From Mycobacterium kyogaense (GTDB lineage Bacteria > Actinomycetota > Actinomycetes > Mycobacteriales > Mycobacteriaceae), in NCBI RefSeq assembly GCF_003254575.1, contig NZ_QJUA01000010.1, positions 1 through 64,000 of the forward strand: a stretch of DNA of 64,000 bases, written 5' to 3'. This document shows, one piece after another, positions 28,400 through 38,037 of the stretch (position 1 is the stretch's first letter; the number at the start of each line of letters is the position of its first letter). The notes beneath the pieces were generated by a model. That model was not told the DNA's origin. It saw only the letters and a list, made by a program, of their open reading frames with translations, and did not search any database. The position numbers were made by a program, and so were the translations under genes.

Positions 28400-29223
28400 T
28401 GCCCGATCGGGCTGCCCTGGCACAGCACCTGATCGAGCAGTGGCGGCTGCGCGCCGACGGAGTCGTCGGGGCTGGGCCCGAAGAGGATGCTGACGCGCTG
28501 ACCCAACCGGTGCATACGTCCGACGGCGCACCGGCGCTGCTCAAGATCGGCTCGTCGGCGTTCACCGGTGAGCATCTGGTGCTGCGCCGGTGGGCCGGCG
28601 ACGGCGCCGTTCGGCTTCTCCGCGCCGATCCGCACCGCCATGCCGTGCTGACCGAGCGCGCCGGTCCGACCACTCTGGCATCGCTCACCGACACCGACGC
28701 GTGCGCGGTGGTGGCCGGCCTGTACGCGCGGCTCCATGTGCCCGCGATGCCCCAACTACCCTCTGCCGCAGACGCATTGCGACGCTGGCTCGACGATGCC
28801 TCGCTCGACTCCCCCGCGGTGCCACGCCGGCTGGTCGAACAGGCGCGGACCCTCGCCAGTGACCTGCTCGCCGACGGCGCAGGCGCCGAGGTGGTGCTGC
28901 ACGGCAATCTGCACTTTTCGTCGGTGTGCGCCGCCGAACGCGCACCGTGGTTGGCCGTCGACCCACGGCCCGTCAACGGTGACCGCAACGACGACGTGGC
29001 ACCGATGCTTACCCACCACTGGGACGGGATCGCCGGGCGGGTGCGCGACGCGATCCGGCAGCGCTTCTGGACGCTGGTGGACGTCGCAGGCCTGGACGAG
29101 GATCGCGCCCGCGCCTGGGTGATCGTGCGCATGGTGGTCGCGTCGACGTCGGTGGCCATGCGGGCCGACCGCGCCGACGAGGTGACGCGCTTTCTGACGG
29201 TCGCCAAGGCGGTGCAGGACTGA
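28399..29223 (+). CDS. APH(6)-like phosphotransferase homologue with altered catalytic motif
   Basis: 274 residues from GTG 28399. The layout is that of the aminoglycoside/hydroxyurea kinase family: ATP-binding N-lobe (PALLKIGSSAFTGEHLVLRRW), catalytic loop and metal loop (APWLAVDPRPVNGD, Asp188). The catalytic loop reads LHGNLHFSSV, with Asn170 where active family members have Asp (HGDLH) and with SSV instead of the usual GNV. The codon AAT is clear in the sequence. It may be a pseudokinase or use another base. It is translationally coupled to the LLM monooxygenase. Confidence 0.8.
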   Translation: MPDRAALAQHLIEQWRLRADGVVGAGPEEDADALTQPVHTSDGAPALLKIGSSAFTGEHLVLRRWAGDGAVRLLRADPHRHAVLTERAGPTTLASLTDTDACAVVAGLYARLHVPAMPQLPSAADALRRWLDDASLDSPAVPRRLVEQARTLASDLLADGAGAEVVLHGNLHFSSVCAAERAPWLAVDPRPVNGDRNDDVAPMLTHHWDGIAGRVRDAIRQRFWTLVDVAGLDEDRARAWVIVRMVVASTSVAMRADRADEVTRFLTVAKAVQD

Positions 29224-29314
29224 CCGGCTTCCGGTACCACTGCGCGGATGACGATTCGGTGAATACGCGCCGCCGGGCGCGCTGACCCGTCTGCGGACGG
29301 GTAAGCCGGACGGT

Positions 29315-29746
29315 ATGGCTCTCGTCGACAGCACCGGGTTCGCGCATGTCCGCATCACCGTCAGTGACATCGCACGCTCCAAGAAGTTCTACGACACGGT
29401 GTTCGGCTGGCCGCTGGTGGTGGACACCTCCTCGATGGCCGACGACCCGGGTATCGCCCAGTCACCCGAGCGGTTCTTCGGCGGAGCGGTGTACCAGACA
29501 CCGCAGGGCACGCTGTTCGGCCTGCGACCGGGCGGCAACGGCGCCTTCGATCCTCAACACATGGGCCTCGATCACGTCAGCTTCGCCGTCGCCGGGCGCG
29601 CCGAGTTGGCCGCTGCCCAGAGCGCGTTGGCCGATGCGGGGATTCCGCACGGCGCCATCTCGGTGCTCGAGGAGTCCGGTATCGCGATCCTGTCCTTCCA
29701 GGATCCCGACGACATCAACATCGAACTGACCGCTCCCCTCGACTGA
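29315..29746 (+). CDS. VOC-family (glyoxalase fold) protein
   Basis: 143 residues, two beta-alpha-beta-beta-beta units: HVRITVSDIARSKKFYDTVFGWP and HMGLDHVSFAVAGRAELAAAQSALAD. Metal-binding residues of VOC enzymes (His near 10, Glu near 138 in INIELTAPL) are present. It could be a lyase, dioxygenase or resistance protein. The ribosome site is weak. It converges on the DUF1214 gene with a 6-base gap. Confidence 0.85.
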   Translation: MALVDSTGFAHVRITVSDIARSKKFYDTVFGWPLVVDTSSMADDPGIAQSPERFFGGAVYQTPQGTLFGLRPGGNGAFDPQHMGLDHVSFAVAGRAELAAAQSALADAGIPHGAISVLEESGIAILSFQDPDDINIELTAPLD

Positions 29747-29752
29747 GGGCCG

Positions 29753-30880
29753 TCAGGTCACCTGCGTCGGCGCCTCGGAGAGCTTCACCAGTTCGACTTC
29801 TGGCCGTGTGGGCACCCGGTCGGCGTGGAGCCACCGGAAAGCCAGGTTCCCCCTGGGGTAGTCGACCGTCGAGATCGCGTTCGGATGCGCGCCATGCTGT
29901 TCTGCAGGGTTCTTGGAGACGACCACCGTCACCGAGCCGTCGCTATTCGGTATCGCCGTCGCACCGTTGATCGAGACCCGGGCGTCGGTGACGATGTGGC
30001 CGCCCATGAACTGGTTCCACACCACGAGGTTCCAGAAGCGGCAGGACGGCGGGCGATGGGTGATGACGAGCGCCTCGTCGTCCTCGAGGACGAAGCTCGC
30101 ATAGGCGTAACAGGCGTCGCGGGCCGACCAGCCGAAATTCGAATCCGGGACCTGGTACGGCTCGCCGAAAACGTTGGCGCGCTGGCCGGTCTCGTGGCCG
30201 AGCGCGTGCGAATCGTCGACCCGGACGCCGACCGTCAGCGGAACGATGGCGAACATCGTGCGCAGCCAGGCCGCGCAGGCACGCAGCGAGGCCGCGGTCT
30301 CGGCATCGGAATGCCGGATCGGGTCCGGCTCGTCGAGCGCCTCGATGCGCCAGCTGACCGGGCGCCCGGTCATCGGATCGGCCTGATAGTCGCGGGTCAC
30401 CAACACCGCCACCCCGGGCAGCGGTCCGATCTCGAAGGAAAACTCACCGTCGGAGTCCATCCGTCCGCTGGCCTCCAGGTCGGAGTCGTTGACGATGCCG
30501 ACCACCCGGTCCGACCAACTACCCGGCGCAGGCTCGTTGTAGGCGGTCACCGAAAAATACACGCTGTCACCGCGATTCCCGCTGATCCGGTATCGGCGGT
30601 GCTCGTCGATCGGGCACAGGTGATACCACGCATCGGTGTTGTCGCCTCCCCAGCGTCGATCGCGGCGGAACGGGGTGTTCAGTTCCACGAACTGCGGTCG
30701 ACTGCGCTCGGGAAAGAGGTACGTGTCGAAGGCGACCCCGAGCGTGGTGGCCAGCATGCGGTACCCGTCGGCGAGGTGGCGGTCGTCGACGACGGCGCGC
30801 TCCCCCTCGGTGAAACCGCGGTCGAGCTCGCCCAGGGTCTGGATCAAATCCCGCCAGGCAGTGGTGGATTCGGCGCTCAC
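29753..30880 (-). CDS. DUF1214-domain protein
   Basis: 375 residues, start GTG 30880 overlapping the tetR stop as GTGA. C-terminal DUF1214 (FWNLVVWNQFMGGHIVTDARVSINGATAIPNSDGSVTVVVSKNP) is typical. The N-terminal part (YRISGNRGDSVYFSVTAYNEP) is beta-rich. No signal peptide. The biochemical role of the family is unknown. Operon with the upstream TetR regulator suggests it is under that regulator's control. Confidence 0.87.
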   Translation of the reverse strand: MSAESTTAWRDLIQTLGELDRGFTEGERAVVDDRHLADGYRMLATTLGVAFDTYLFPERSRPQFVELNTPFRRDRRWGGDNTDAWYHLCPIDEHRRYRISGNRGDSVYFSVTAYNEPAPGSWSDRVVGIVNDSDLEASGRMDSDGEFSFEIGPLPGVAVLVTRDYQADPMTGRPVSWRIEALDEPDPIRHSDAETAASLRACAAWLRTMFAIVPLTVGVRVDDSHALGHETGQRANVFGEPYQVPDSNFGWSARDACYAYASFVLEDDEALVITHRPPSCRFWNLVVWNQFMGGHIVTDARVSINGATAIPNSDGSVTVVVSKNPAEQHGAHPNAISTVDYPRGNLAFRWLHADRVPTRPEVELVKLSEAPTQVT

Positions 30881-31452
30881 GTGGCAATTCCTCTCGTGAT
30901 CAGGGTGGCGGTGCGGTCGAGCCAGCCGTCATCGGGCGCATCCGGCCGGGTCACCAGCGAGAGCAGCGTGATGCCGGCGACGGCTTCGGCGAGTTCGGTG
31001 GCGTCGATGCCCGCGCGGACGTCGCCGCGCTGGACGGCATCGCGCAGGAAGTCGCCGAGCCCGCGGGTGATCACGTCGCCGAACCGCCTCAGCAGCGCGG
31101 TATGCAGGGTGGGGTCGGCGGCCATCTCGGCGATCAGTCCGGGGATCGCGGCGCGGGCAGCCGGGGCCGTCAGCAGGGCCGCGACGCGCCGCACCATCTC
31201 GCGGATGTCGTGGGCCAGTGACCCGGTCGACGGGATCTGAGTCGCCTCACCGATCGGGAAGACGGCCTCGTGCACGAGATGCGCCTTGCTGGGCCAGCGC
31301 CGATAGATCGCGGGCTTGCTGGTTCCCGCGCGCCGCGCGATCGCGCCGACTGACAGCTCGGCGTACGGCACCTTGCCGATCATCTCGGCGGTGGCCGCCA
31401 GCACGGCGTCATCGATGCGCCGGTCGCGGGGCCGGCCGAGCTCTGTCGTCAT
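30877..31452 (-). CDS. TetR-family regulator
   Basis: 191 residues from ATG 31452. N-terminal helix-turn-helix at about 15-60: ELSVGAIARRAGTSKPAIYRRWPSKAHL. C-terminal half is alpha-helical and belongs to the TetR_C_11/16-type ligand-binding group (GDVRAGIDATELAEAVAGITLLSLV). It probably represses the divergent sulfotransferase gene and its own operon with the DUF1214 gene. A 15-base inverted repeat lies immediately in front of it. A longer frame to 31506 would extend across that site and into the sulfotransferase gene. Confidence 0.92.
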   Translation of the reverse strand: MTTELGRPRDRRIDDAVLAATAEMIGKVPYAELSVGAIARRAGTSKPAIYRRWPSKAHLVHEAVFPIGEATQIPSTGSLAHDIREMVRRVAALLTAPAARAAIPGLIAEMAADPTLHTALLRRFGDVITRGLGDFLRDAVQRGDVRAGIDATELAEAVAGITLLSLVTRPDAPDDGWLDRTATLITRGIAT

Positions 31453-31455
31453 TAC

Positions 31456-31470
31456 GTGACTCAGAGTAAC
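31456..31470. promoter_or_regulatory. Candidate TetR operator, inverted repeat
   Basis: GTGACTC-A-GAGTAAC: arms of 7 bases, 6 of which pair, around a single central base. It fills about half of the 28-base gap between the divergent tetR and sulfotransferase starts, so binding would block both. Inferred from symmetry and position. Confidence 0.6.
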
Positions 31471-31480
31471 ATAACTGCCT

Positions 31481-32728
31481 GTGACGCACGACACACCGAC
31501 CACCATCGACCTGACCGACCTGGAGCAGCCGCGTTACAGCGTTGCAGCACAACAGGTTCGGGACATGATCGCCTCGATGACGGGCAGCTGCGCACTGACG
31601 TCGGAGGCGTTGCACACGGCCGCCCGGGACGCCACCGGCCTCGACGACTTCGGCTCCGACGACTATCGGGAACGCCTCGACGTCTACCTCGCCGCGCTGG
31701 CCGGCCTCGACGACCTGCACGACTGCGGCCGGGTCAACTTCTTCAGCCAGCTCTCGCAGTGGTTGAAGAACCGGTTGCTGCTCACCGACCTCCTCCGCCG
31801 GCATCCCGAGATCCACGACCTCGAGCTGGTCCCGCCGGTCGTCATCGCGGGGCTTCCCCGCACCGGAACGACGCATCTGCACAACATGCTGGCCGCAGGC
31901 CCGACGTTCCGCACCATGCCCTATTGGGAGAGTGCCGAGCCGTTTCCCCTGCCGGCCGAGACGGGCGTCGCACCCGATCCCCGGGTGGCCCGCATGGAGA
32001 CGGCGGTGTCGATGCTCGACCTGCTGCTCCCCCACTTCCGGGCCATGCACGAGATGACGAGCGAGCATGTGCACGAAGAGATCCAGCTGCTGGCCAACGA
32101 CTTCTCCACGATGCTGATGGAGACACTGGCGCACGTACCGGCGTGGCGTGACTACTACCTCGCCCACGATCAGACGCCGCACTACGAGTACCTGCGCACA
32201 CAGCTGAAGGCCATGCAGTTCCTCCGCGGTGGCCGCCGCTGGCTGCTCAAGTCTCCGCAGCACCTCGAGCAGCTCCCCGTGCTGCAGCGCGTCTTCCCCG
32301 GCGCCGTCGTCGTGTGCACGCACCGCGATCCGGTGCCCGTGGCGATATCGATGATCGCGATGGTGGTGTACACGGCCCGGATGTACAGCGCAGCACCGCC
32401 GGTGCGCGACATCGCGGCCGCCTGGGCGGCCCGTCTGGAGCTGATGCTCACGGCGCTGGTGCGCGATCGCGATGTGATCGGCCCCGACCAGTCGCTCGAC
32501 GTCCACTTCGACGCCTTCATGGCCGACGAACGCTACGTCGCCGAACGGATCTACGCACTGGCCGACGAACCGATGACCGACGAAGCGCGTGCCGCGATCG
32601 ACGGCTATCTGGCCGGGCACCAACGGAATCGGTTCGGCCGGGTGTCGTCCACCGCCGCGATGTTCGGGCTCGACGAACAGGAGCTGTCGGCCCGGTTCCG
32701 CTCCTACACCGACCGCTTCCTCAGCTGA
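31481..32728 (+). CDS. Sulfotransferase-family protein
   Basis: 415 residues from GTG 31481. The PAPS 5'-phosphosulfate loop GLPRTGTTHLHNML is near residue 126, and the 3'-phosphate region VVVCTHRDPVPVAISM is near 278. These match the Sulfotransfer_3 family found in many copies in mycobacteria. It could sulfate a lipid or sterol-like acceptor, substrate unknown. It is divergent from a TetR gene and converges on the GH13 gene with zero gap. Confidence 0.85.
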   Translation: MTHDTPTTIDLTDLEQPRYSVAAQQVRDMIASMTGSCALTSEALHTAARDATGLDDFGSDDYRERLDVYLAALAGLDDLHDCGRVNFFSQLSQWLKNRLLLTDLLRRHPEIHDLELVPPVVIAGLPRTGTTHLHNMLAAGPTFRTMPYWESAEPFPLPAETGVAPDPRVARMETAVSMLDLLLPHFRAMHEMTSEHVHEEIQLLANDFSTMLMETLAHVPAWRDYYLAHDQTPHYEYLRTQLKAMQFLRGGRRWLLKSPQHLEQLPVLQRVFPGAVVVCTHRDPVPVAISMIAMVVYTARMYSAAPPVRDIAAAWAARLELMLTALVRDRDVIGPDQSLDVHFDAFMADERYVAERIYALADEPMTDEARAAIDGYLAGHQRNRFGRVSSTAAMFGLDEQELSARFRSYTDRFLS

Positions 32729-34945
32729 TCACTCCGGTTCGGGAGCCTCCACCAGCAGCGACATCCCGTGCAGCGGCGGCATCTCGGTCGCGAAGCTGTG
32801 CAGATCGTCCACGGTCGCGATCTCGTTGCCGCTGAACATGTCCGACACGACCGCCCCCGGTGGCAGGTGCTCCGAGCGAACAGTGCCTGCGATCTGCTCC
32901 TGGGCGAAGTTGAGCACCGTCAGCTGGAATCGTCCCTCACCCTCGAGCTCGTGCACCAGCACCAGCATGCCGCGGTGCGACACCTCGGGAATGTCGAGCT
33001 GGCGGCTGGTCGCGATCCCGTAGTGCGAGCGCACCTTCAAGATGGCCTGCAACTGGCGGATGAAGCTGGTCTCGTCGGCGAGCTGCTGCGGAATGGGGCC
33101 GTAGAGGTTGCGCCCCACCGGCATTCCCGCGATGGACTGGCGGGCATGGGGGTTGATCCCCATCAGATCGTGCGCACCGCGGTTGATCCACCGGGTGTCC
33201 CCCTCGGCCACCAATTCGGCCACCTGGGACACCGGCAGCGTCAACTCGCCGACCAGATCCCACCCCGAGAGCGCGAACACTCCGGGCTGCAGGGCATTGA
33301 ACATGGCGAGTAGCAGATGCGCGCGGCGAATCGGGTCGACATCGCTGATGTCGTCGAAATCTTCCACACCGAGCGCCGCACACACGACGGAGGCTGTGGT
33401 GCAGGCGATTCCGTTGGTGGTGAAGGTCCGGTTGTACGGCGCGCCCGGCCCGGTGAGCTGCGCGATCAGGTCGCTGCGCACGCTGGCCGCGATCTGCTCC
33501 CCGGTGACCTCCCCGCCGCGGAAGGTGTAGACGTCGTCGCGGTGGCCGTTCTCCCAGTGCAGGAGTTCGTAGGTCAGCTCGTCGTGGTTCTGCAGCGCGT
33601 GCACCAGCGACGCGGGGTCCACCCCCAGCTCCAGCGTGGTGCGCAGCGTCAGCCGCAGGAACTCGGTGTCGCCCGTGGCCAGGGCGTGGTGATAGGCCGG
33701 GCGATTGACGAAGTCGTAGGACAGATCGGCGCCCGCCTCGCCGATCTGGCGGATGTCGTCGATGGTCAGGTTCAGCTCCTGGAACGTGAACCCGCCGACC
33801 TTGCGCACCATGCTGGCGATCAGGTGGTTGGCCGCCTCGGACAGCGGGTGCCCCTCCGACCACGCCGACGACCCCTCTGCTGCCGCCTTCTCGACACCGA
33901 GAAAACCGTTGGCGTCCAAGCGCAGTGCGCCGGTACCGAGGTCGGCGAGGGAGTGCAGGGCGTCGCCGATGACCAGCCGCATGCCCGCGAACGACGGGTC
34001 CAGCCAGTTGATCGACGGCTGACCGTCTTTGAAGTAGTGCAGGTAGACCCAGCGCCGCTCGACGCCGTCGACGCCGGTGACGGGCCGCGTGACGCTCCAG
34101 TTGGTCTCTTTGATGCCCTCGGCGTAGAAGATGACCCGTTGCAGCCGGCCGATGATGTAGCCGGCCTTGTCGAGCCACTCCTCCGTCGCTGCGTCGATGT
34201 TGACCGAGTCGGCGCCGGACGGGACGTCGGGCAGCTCGTGCCAGTCGCGCGGGTCGATCTCGACCATGTGATAGATGCCCGGGTAGTCCGCGTACTTCAT
34301 CTCGGCCAACCGGAAATCGGCGCCCTTGCCGGTGTGGCCGGGCACGATGTCGTCGATGATCGTGCCGCCGTACCAGGCGGCCGTGGCACACATCTGCCGG
34401 AACTCGTCCTCGGTACCGAACGCCGGATCGATCTGCGTACCGATCCGGTCGAAGTGCCCGTCGACGCTCGGCGTGTACTGCCACCCGGAGATACCGCCCG
34501 CGCGCTTGACCGGGCCGGTGTGGACGGCCTCGATGCCGATCTCGGCGAACGCCTTCCACATGTCCTCGCTGGCCATCGCTTTGAGGAACGACTCGTCGGG
34601 GCGGGTGATCAGCGACAACGGGTAGGCGGTGAACCACACGGAGGCGGTGTCGACGGCGCCACGGGGATTCGGTGTGGCGAAGGGGTTCTGCCACATCGAA
34701 CCCTGGCCCGAGAACTGGGCGCTGATCTCGTTGGCGTCGGCGAGCATCGATTGAGCGCGCAACCACTCCACGTAGGCGGGGTTGGTGCCGTTGGCCGGGC
34801 CGTCCTGGGCCACCGAGCGACGGACGAACGACGACTTGACGCGCGGCCGGAACCGCAGCGTGCGAGGGCGCGCCGGATGAAGGTGCTCGGCGTAGGTGGG
34901 CTCGACCGACTCGTGCCCCTCGTCGGTGACCTCCAACTCCGACAT
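32729..34945 (-). CDS. GH13 (alpha-amylase superfamily) enzyme, trehalose synthase-like
   Basis: 738 residues. Barrel motifs, approximate positions: [16 protein letters not shown] near 190 (region I), [10 protein letters not shown] near 345 (catalytic Asp of region II), [11 protein letters not shown] near 388 (acid/base Glu), [10 protein letters not shown] near 455 (NHDE, transition-state Asp). A C-terminal beta domain contains [13 protein letters not shown]. Closest by eye to mycobacterial proteins labelled maltose alpha-D-glucosyltransferase, but it lacks the N-terminal sequence of Rv0126-type TreS and may differ in substrate. No signal peptide. Start ATG 34945 with GAGGAG upstream. Confidence 0.82.
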   Translation of the reverse strand: MSELEVTDEGHESVEPTYAEHLHPARPRTLRFRPRVKSSFVRRSVAQDGPANGTNPAYVEWLRAQSMLADANEISAQFSGQGSMWQNPFATPNPRGAVDTASVWFTAYPLSLITRPDESFLKAMASEDMWKAFAEIGIEAVHTGPVKRAGGISGWQYTPSVDGHFDRIGTQIDPAFGTEDEFRQMCATAAWYGGTIIDDIVPGHTGKGADFRLAEMKYADYPGIYHMVEIDPRDWHELPDVPSGADSVNIDAATEEWLDKAGYIIGRLQRVIFYAEGIKETNWSVTRPVTGVDGVERRWVYLHYFKDGQPSINWLDPSFAGMRLVIGDALHSLADLGTGALRLDANGFLGVEKAAAEGSSAWSEGHPLSEAANHLIASMVRKVGGFTFQELNLTIDDIRQIGEAGADLSYDFVNRPAYHHALATGDTEFLRLTLRTTLELGVDPASLVHALQNHDELTYELLHWENGHRDDVYTFRGGEVTGEQIAASVRSDLIAQLTGPGAPYNRTFTTNGIACTTASVVCAALGVEDFDDISDVDPIRRAHLLLAMFNALQPGVFALSGWDLVGELTLPVSQVAELVAEGDTRWINRGAHDLMGINPHARQSIAGMPVGRNLYGPIPQQLADETSFIRQLQAILKVRSHYGIATSRQLDIPEVSHRGMLVLVHELEGEGRFQLTVLNFAQEQIAGTVRSEHLPPGAVVSDMFSGNEIATVDDLHSFATEMPPLHGMSLLVEAPEPE

Positions 34946-35113
34946 GCATCTCCTCCTCGTTGGCGCCCGTTGACGACGCTCGTGGTTGATATTCCTGGCC
35001 CCGTGTTGCCAGGCTGTATTGCCAGGGCACCGTGACCGGAAACCGCCAGACGCATACTGTGGCGCGATCGCCAGTGACGACGATACTGGCGGCCGGGGAT
35101 AGCTTCGACGCCT

Positions 35114-35124
35114 GAGGGAGGGAG
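35114..35124 (+). promoter_or_regulatory. Strong ribosome binding site pointing to a CTG start
   Basis: The purine-rich GAGGGAGGGAG ends 6 bases before CTG 35131. In the lipoprotein frame the upstream stop TGA sits at 35113-35115, and no ATG, GTG or TTG occurs before the signal peptide. The GTG at 35124, one base past the site, is in another frame and does not give the lipoprotein. Confidence 0.65.
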
Positions 35125-35130
35125 TGCGGC

Positions 35131-36045
35131 CTGAGCAGGAAAACGGCAGGTCAGATCGGAGCGACGCTCATCGCGTCCGCCGCGCTGCTGCTGCCCGGCT
35201 GTGCACCGGCAGCCGAGCCGCCCGCGACCGGGCCCTCACCCGCACCGCCGCCGGTCGCCGCGCCGGCACCCCGGGTCTTGGCGACGGAGCCCGTCGGGCT
35301 CGCCGATGGGATCGTCGCCGACGAACGGGCGCTGCGCGATGCCTCGTCGTCCGACGGGACCGTCGTGGCCGCCGCCCGGCGCCAGCAGGCGGCCTATCGT
35401 CTCCTCGCCCGCCACCCCGAGTGGGACGGGCTCGCGCGGCCGCGGGTGCCGGATGAGCTGCGCGGGGCCTACGACCTCAACATCGACGCGCGCCGTCAGC
35501 TCGGAGCCATGGCGCGGCCCCGGGCGACCCTGCCGGCGTGGCGCATCGTCGCGCCGCGGCCCGTCGCGGAATTGATGGGCTATTACCGCGAGGCGGAGTC
35601 GGCCTTCGGTGTCGACTGGCATGTGCTGGCGGCGGTGAACTTCGTCGAGACCGCGTTCGGGCGGGTGGCCGGGGTCAGTACGGCCGGCGCGCAGGGCCCG
35701 ATGCAGTTCATGCCGTCGACGTTCGCGGCGTACGGCGCCGGCGGCGACATCCATGCCCCGCGCGACGCGATCATGGCCGCGGGCCGCTACCTCGCCGCCA
35801 ATGGCTTCACCCGCGACCGCGACTATGCGCTGTACCGGTACAACAATTCGCGTCAGTACGTGCGGGCCGTCAACGACTACGCAACGGTGATCGCCGCCGA
35901 CCCCGCCGGTCTGCGCGGCTACTTCCACTGGGGCGTTTACGTCAACACCACCGCCGGCGACGTGGTGCTGCCCGATGACTACGCGGCCGCCCGGCCGATC
36001 CCGGTACAGGATTATCTGGCATCGAAACCCGTTGCGGGGAGATGA
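35131..36045 (+). CDS. Lytic transglycosylase lipoprotein, apparent CTG start
   Basis: 304 residues if begun at CTG 35131. Residues 1-24 read as a lipoprotein signal peptide (basic SRK, hydrophobic core, lipobox LPGC with Cys24). A Pro/Ala-rich linker follows (30-50), then an SLT-type lysozyme fold: [17 protein letters not shown], catalytic Glu173 in [26 protein letters not shown] and YNNSRQYV. It cleaves peptidoglycan glycan strands at the outer face of the membrane. A standard gene caller would start at the TTG 35278 and lose the lipobox, leaving a cytoplasmic protein that makes no sense for this function. Confidence 0.85.
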   Translation: MSRKTAGQIGATLIASAALLLPGCAPAAEPPATGPSPAPPPVAAPAPRVLATEPVGLADGIVADERALRDASSSDGTVVAAARRQQAAYRLLARHPEWDGLARPRVPDELRGAYDLNIDARRQLGAMARPRATLPAWRIVAPRPVAELMGYYREAESAFGVDWHVLAAVNFVETAFGRVAGVSTAGAQGPMQFMPSTFAAYGAGGDIHAPRDAIMAAGRYLAANGFTRDRDYALYRYNNSRQYVRAVNDYATVIAADPAGLRGYFHWGVYVNTTAGDVVLPDDYAAARPIPVQDYLASKPVAGR

Positions 36046-36058
36046 CTTTCCAGACCTC

Positions 36059-37486
36059 TCAGATGCCGCGTTCCACGGGCATCCTGCCCCGCTCGACGGC
36101 CGCCACCAGCGCGGCGTGATCGGCCTCGGTCTGGTCGGCGTAGCGGCGGGCGAAAGTGCACAGCGCCTTGTCCACCTTCTCGGAGCGGCCCAGATAGCCG
36201 GCGATCATCGAGGCGCCGCTGGTGCGCGCGTGCCCCTTGGCGAGCAGCTGACCGACCACCGCGGTGTAGTCGACGAGAGCATTGGAGTCCATCGCATCCA
36301 ATGGGATGGTGCCCTTCATGTTGCGGAACTGACGCACGTAGTACTGAAGGCCGTCGACCGTGGTCCATCCCAGCAGCGGGTCACTGACCGTCTGCAGCGC
36401 CTTCTGGTACTCGACCACCCGCTGTCCCTGGTGGGCATGCCAGGCCGACTCACCGTGCACATAGCGCGCCAGGACCGACCGGCGCGCCTGTTTGAGCTGC
36501 AGGAAGACGACGTCCTCGGGTGAGGAGCCCTCGAGGAGCGCCACGTAGGCGCGCAGGCCGACGCTGCCCACGCCGACCACCTTGTGCGCGACGTCGATCA
36601 AGGTGTATCCCCCGAGCACCCGGCGCCAATGCGTGGACAGCGTCGGAAGGTAGTCGTCGAGCGCCTCGGCGAGGGCGTCGGCTTCCCACTCGGGTAGCCG
36701 CGTGATCAACGGAGGCTCTTCGACGATCTGGCGGACGCCGTCGACTTCCTCGGTGAACCGAGGCAGGGCACGGTCACTGGTGCGATGACGAGCCCGCTTG
36801 GCCGAGCGCCGCACCTCGTCTGCCAGCGGCCCGTGGGCCTCGCCGGCCAGCCTGTCGACGTCGAGGCGGGTGAAGGACCGCGAGAACAGCGGCTCGTCGG
36901 CCAGTCGGCACACCTCACTCCGGTAGGCGGCGACGCACGAGCGGACCGCGCACCCGCAGTCGTCCTCGGAGGCGCCGTTGTGGCGGCCCGCGACCCAGAT
37001 GCTGGCCACCAGGCGCCGCAGGTCCCACTCCCACCCGCCGGGATGGGCCTCGTCGAAGTCGTTGAGGTCGATGACCAGATCGCGTTCGGGTGAGGCGTAG
37101 AAACCGAAGTTGCCGAGATGGGAGTCCCCGCAGACCACCGGTGTGATGCCCGTGGCCGGCAGATGCGCGACGTCCTCGGCCATCACGACGGCGCTGCCGC
37201 GCAGGAATCCGTACGGCGAGGCGACCATGCGTCCCACCCGGATGGGAACGAGACGGTCGACCCGCCCCCGATGGTTCTCCTCGATGAGCTGCACCGGATC
37301 CCTCCGGTCGGCGGGCGGAGTCCACTCGGCGAGTGATCGTCGCGGTACGCGTTGACGCAGGCTCTTGCCCAGCGCGTACCGCTCGGCACGCGTCACCGGT
37401 TGTTGCCGCAATGAGTGATATGCCGCGCTGTCGGTATCCGCGAGAACGGTGTGTCGTGTCGGCTCGGCAGTCGTCATCGGGTCCAT
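36059..37486 (-). CDS. DUF2252 protein, kinase-like fold
   Basis: 475 residues, full family length. Phosphotransferase-like motifs: VVCGDSHLGNFGF near 118-130 (in place of HGDxHxxN) and DLNDFDEA near 140 (metal-binding DFD). The rest is helical, with YVHGESAWHAHQGQRVVEYQKALQ. DUF2252 members are of unknown substrate. Start ATG 37486 or ATG 37477; no strong ribosome site. It converges on the transglycosylase gene with a 13-base gap. Confidence 0.87.
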   Translation of the reverse strand: MDPMTTAEPTRHTVLADTDSAAYHSLRQQPVTRAERYALGKSLRQRVPRRSLAEWTPPADRRDPVQLIEENHRGRVDRLVPIRVGRMVASPYGFLRGSAVVMAEDVAHLPATGITPVVCGDSHLGNFGFYASPERDLVIDLNDFDEAHPGGWEWDLRRLVASIWVAGRHNGASEDDCGCAVRSCVAAYRSEVCRLADEPLFSRSFTRLDVDRLAGEAHGPLADEVRRSAKRARHRTSDRALPRFTEEVDGVRQIVEEPPLITRLPEWEADALAEALDDYLPTLSTHWRRVLGGYTLIDVAHKVVGVGSVGLRAYVALLEGSSPEDVVFLQLKQARRSVLARYVHGESAWHAHQGQRVVEYQKALQTVSDPLLGWTTVDGLQYYVRQFRNMKGTIPLDAMDSNALVDYTAVVGQLLAKGHARTSGASMIAGYLGRSEKVDKALCTFARRYADQTEADHAALVAAVERGRMPVERGI

Positions 37487-37494
37487 AGTGCGCG

Positions 37495-37959
37495 CTAACC
37501 GACATCTTTCGTGAAATAGACCCGGTCGTATCCGTCGTCGACGCGCCGGTCGACCTCGACGTACCCGAGGCGGGGGTAGAACACGAGGTTCTCCGTCATC
37601 GCGGCGTTGGTGTAGAGCCTCACCTCGCCGCAGCCACGCTCACGTGCCCGCTGCTCGGCGAATGCGAGGAGCGTGCGCCCATGACCACGACCCCGCCGCT
37701 CGGTTGCCACCGCCACGCTGTCGACGAAGACATGGTCCGGTTCGTCGACGAGCACCACGACGCCCACGATCTGCCCTTCGGCCTCCTCGTCGGTGAGGAC
37801 GTACACCTGGTCGGTGGTGCTGACCAGGTCGTGGTGGTCGGTGGCCATGGGTGCGGGGGCCCGGCCGATGCGGTCGATGTACGGGCTGTACGCCGCAGCG
37901 ACGAGGCGCTCGATGGCAGGCACGTCCCCGAGGTGCGCGGCTCTGATGGCGCCGCTCAT
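37495..37959 (-). CDS. GNAT N-acetyltransferase
   Basis: 154 residues from ATG 37959. Acetyl-CoA-binding motif A is VDSVAVATERRGRGHGRTLLAFAEQRARERG (R/Q-x-x-G-x-G/A present as RRGRGHG). Motif B is NLVFYPRLGYVEVDRR. Substrate unknown. It lies 8 bases upstream of the DUF2252 start, likely one transcription unit. The long frame running to 39144 on this strand is an overprint of the kinase gene. Confidence 0.9.
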   Translation of the reverse strand: MSGAIRAAHLGDVPAIERLVAAAYSPYIDRIGRAPAPMATDHHDLVSTTDQVYVLTDEEAEGQIVGVVVLVDEPDHVFVDSVAVATERRGRGHGRTLLAFAEQRARERGCGEVRLYTNAAMTENLVFYPRLGYVEVDRRVDDGYDRVYFTKDVG

Positions 37960-38037
37960 GGCGTGTCGTCCACGGAGCCCTCCCGCTTCCCGGTGTTCGG
38001 AACCAGAGTGACACAGGCCGGTTTGTAGGCTCTGTGC

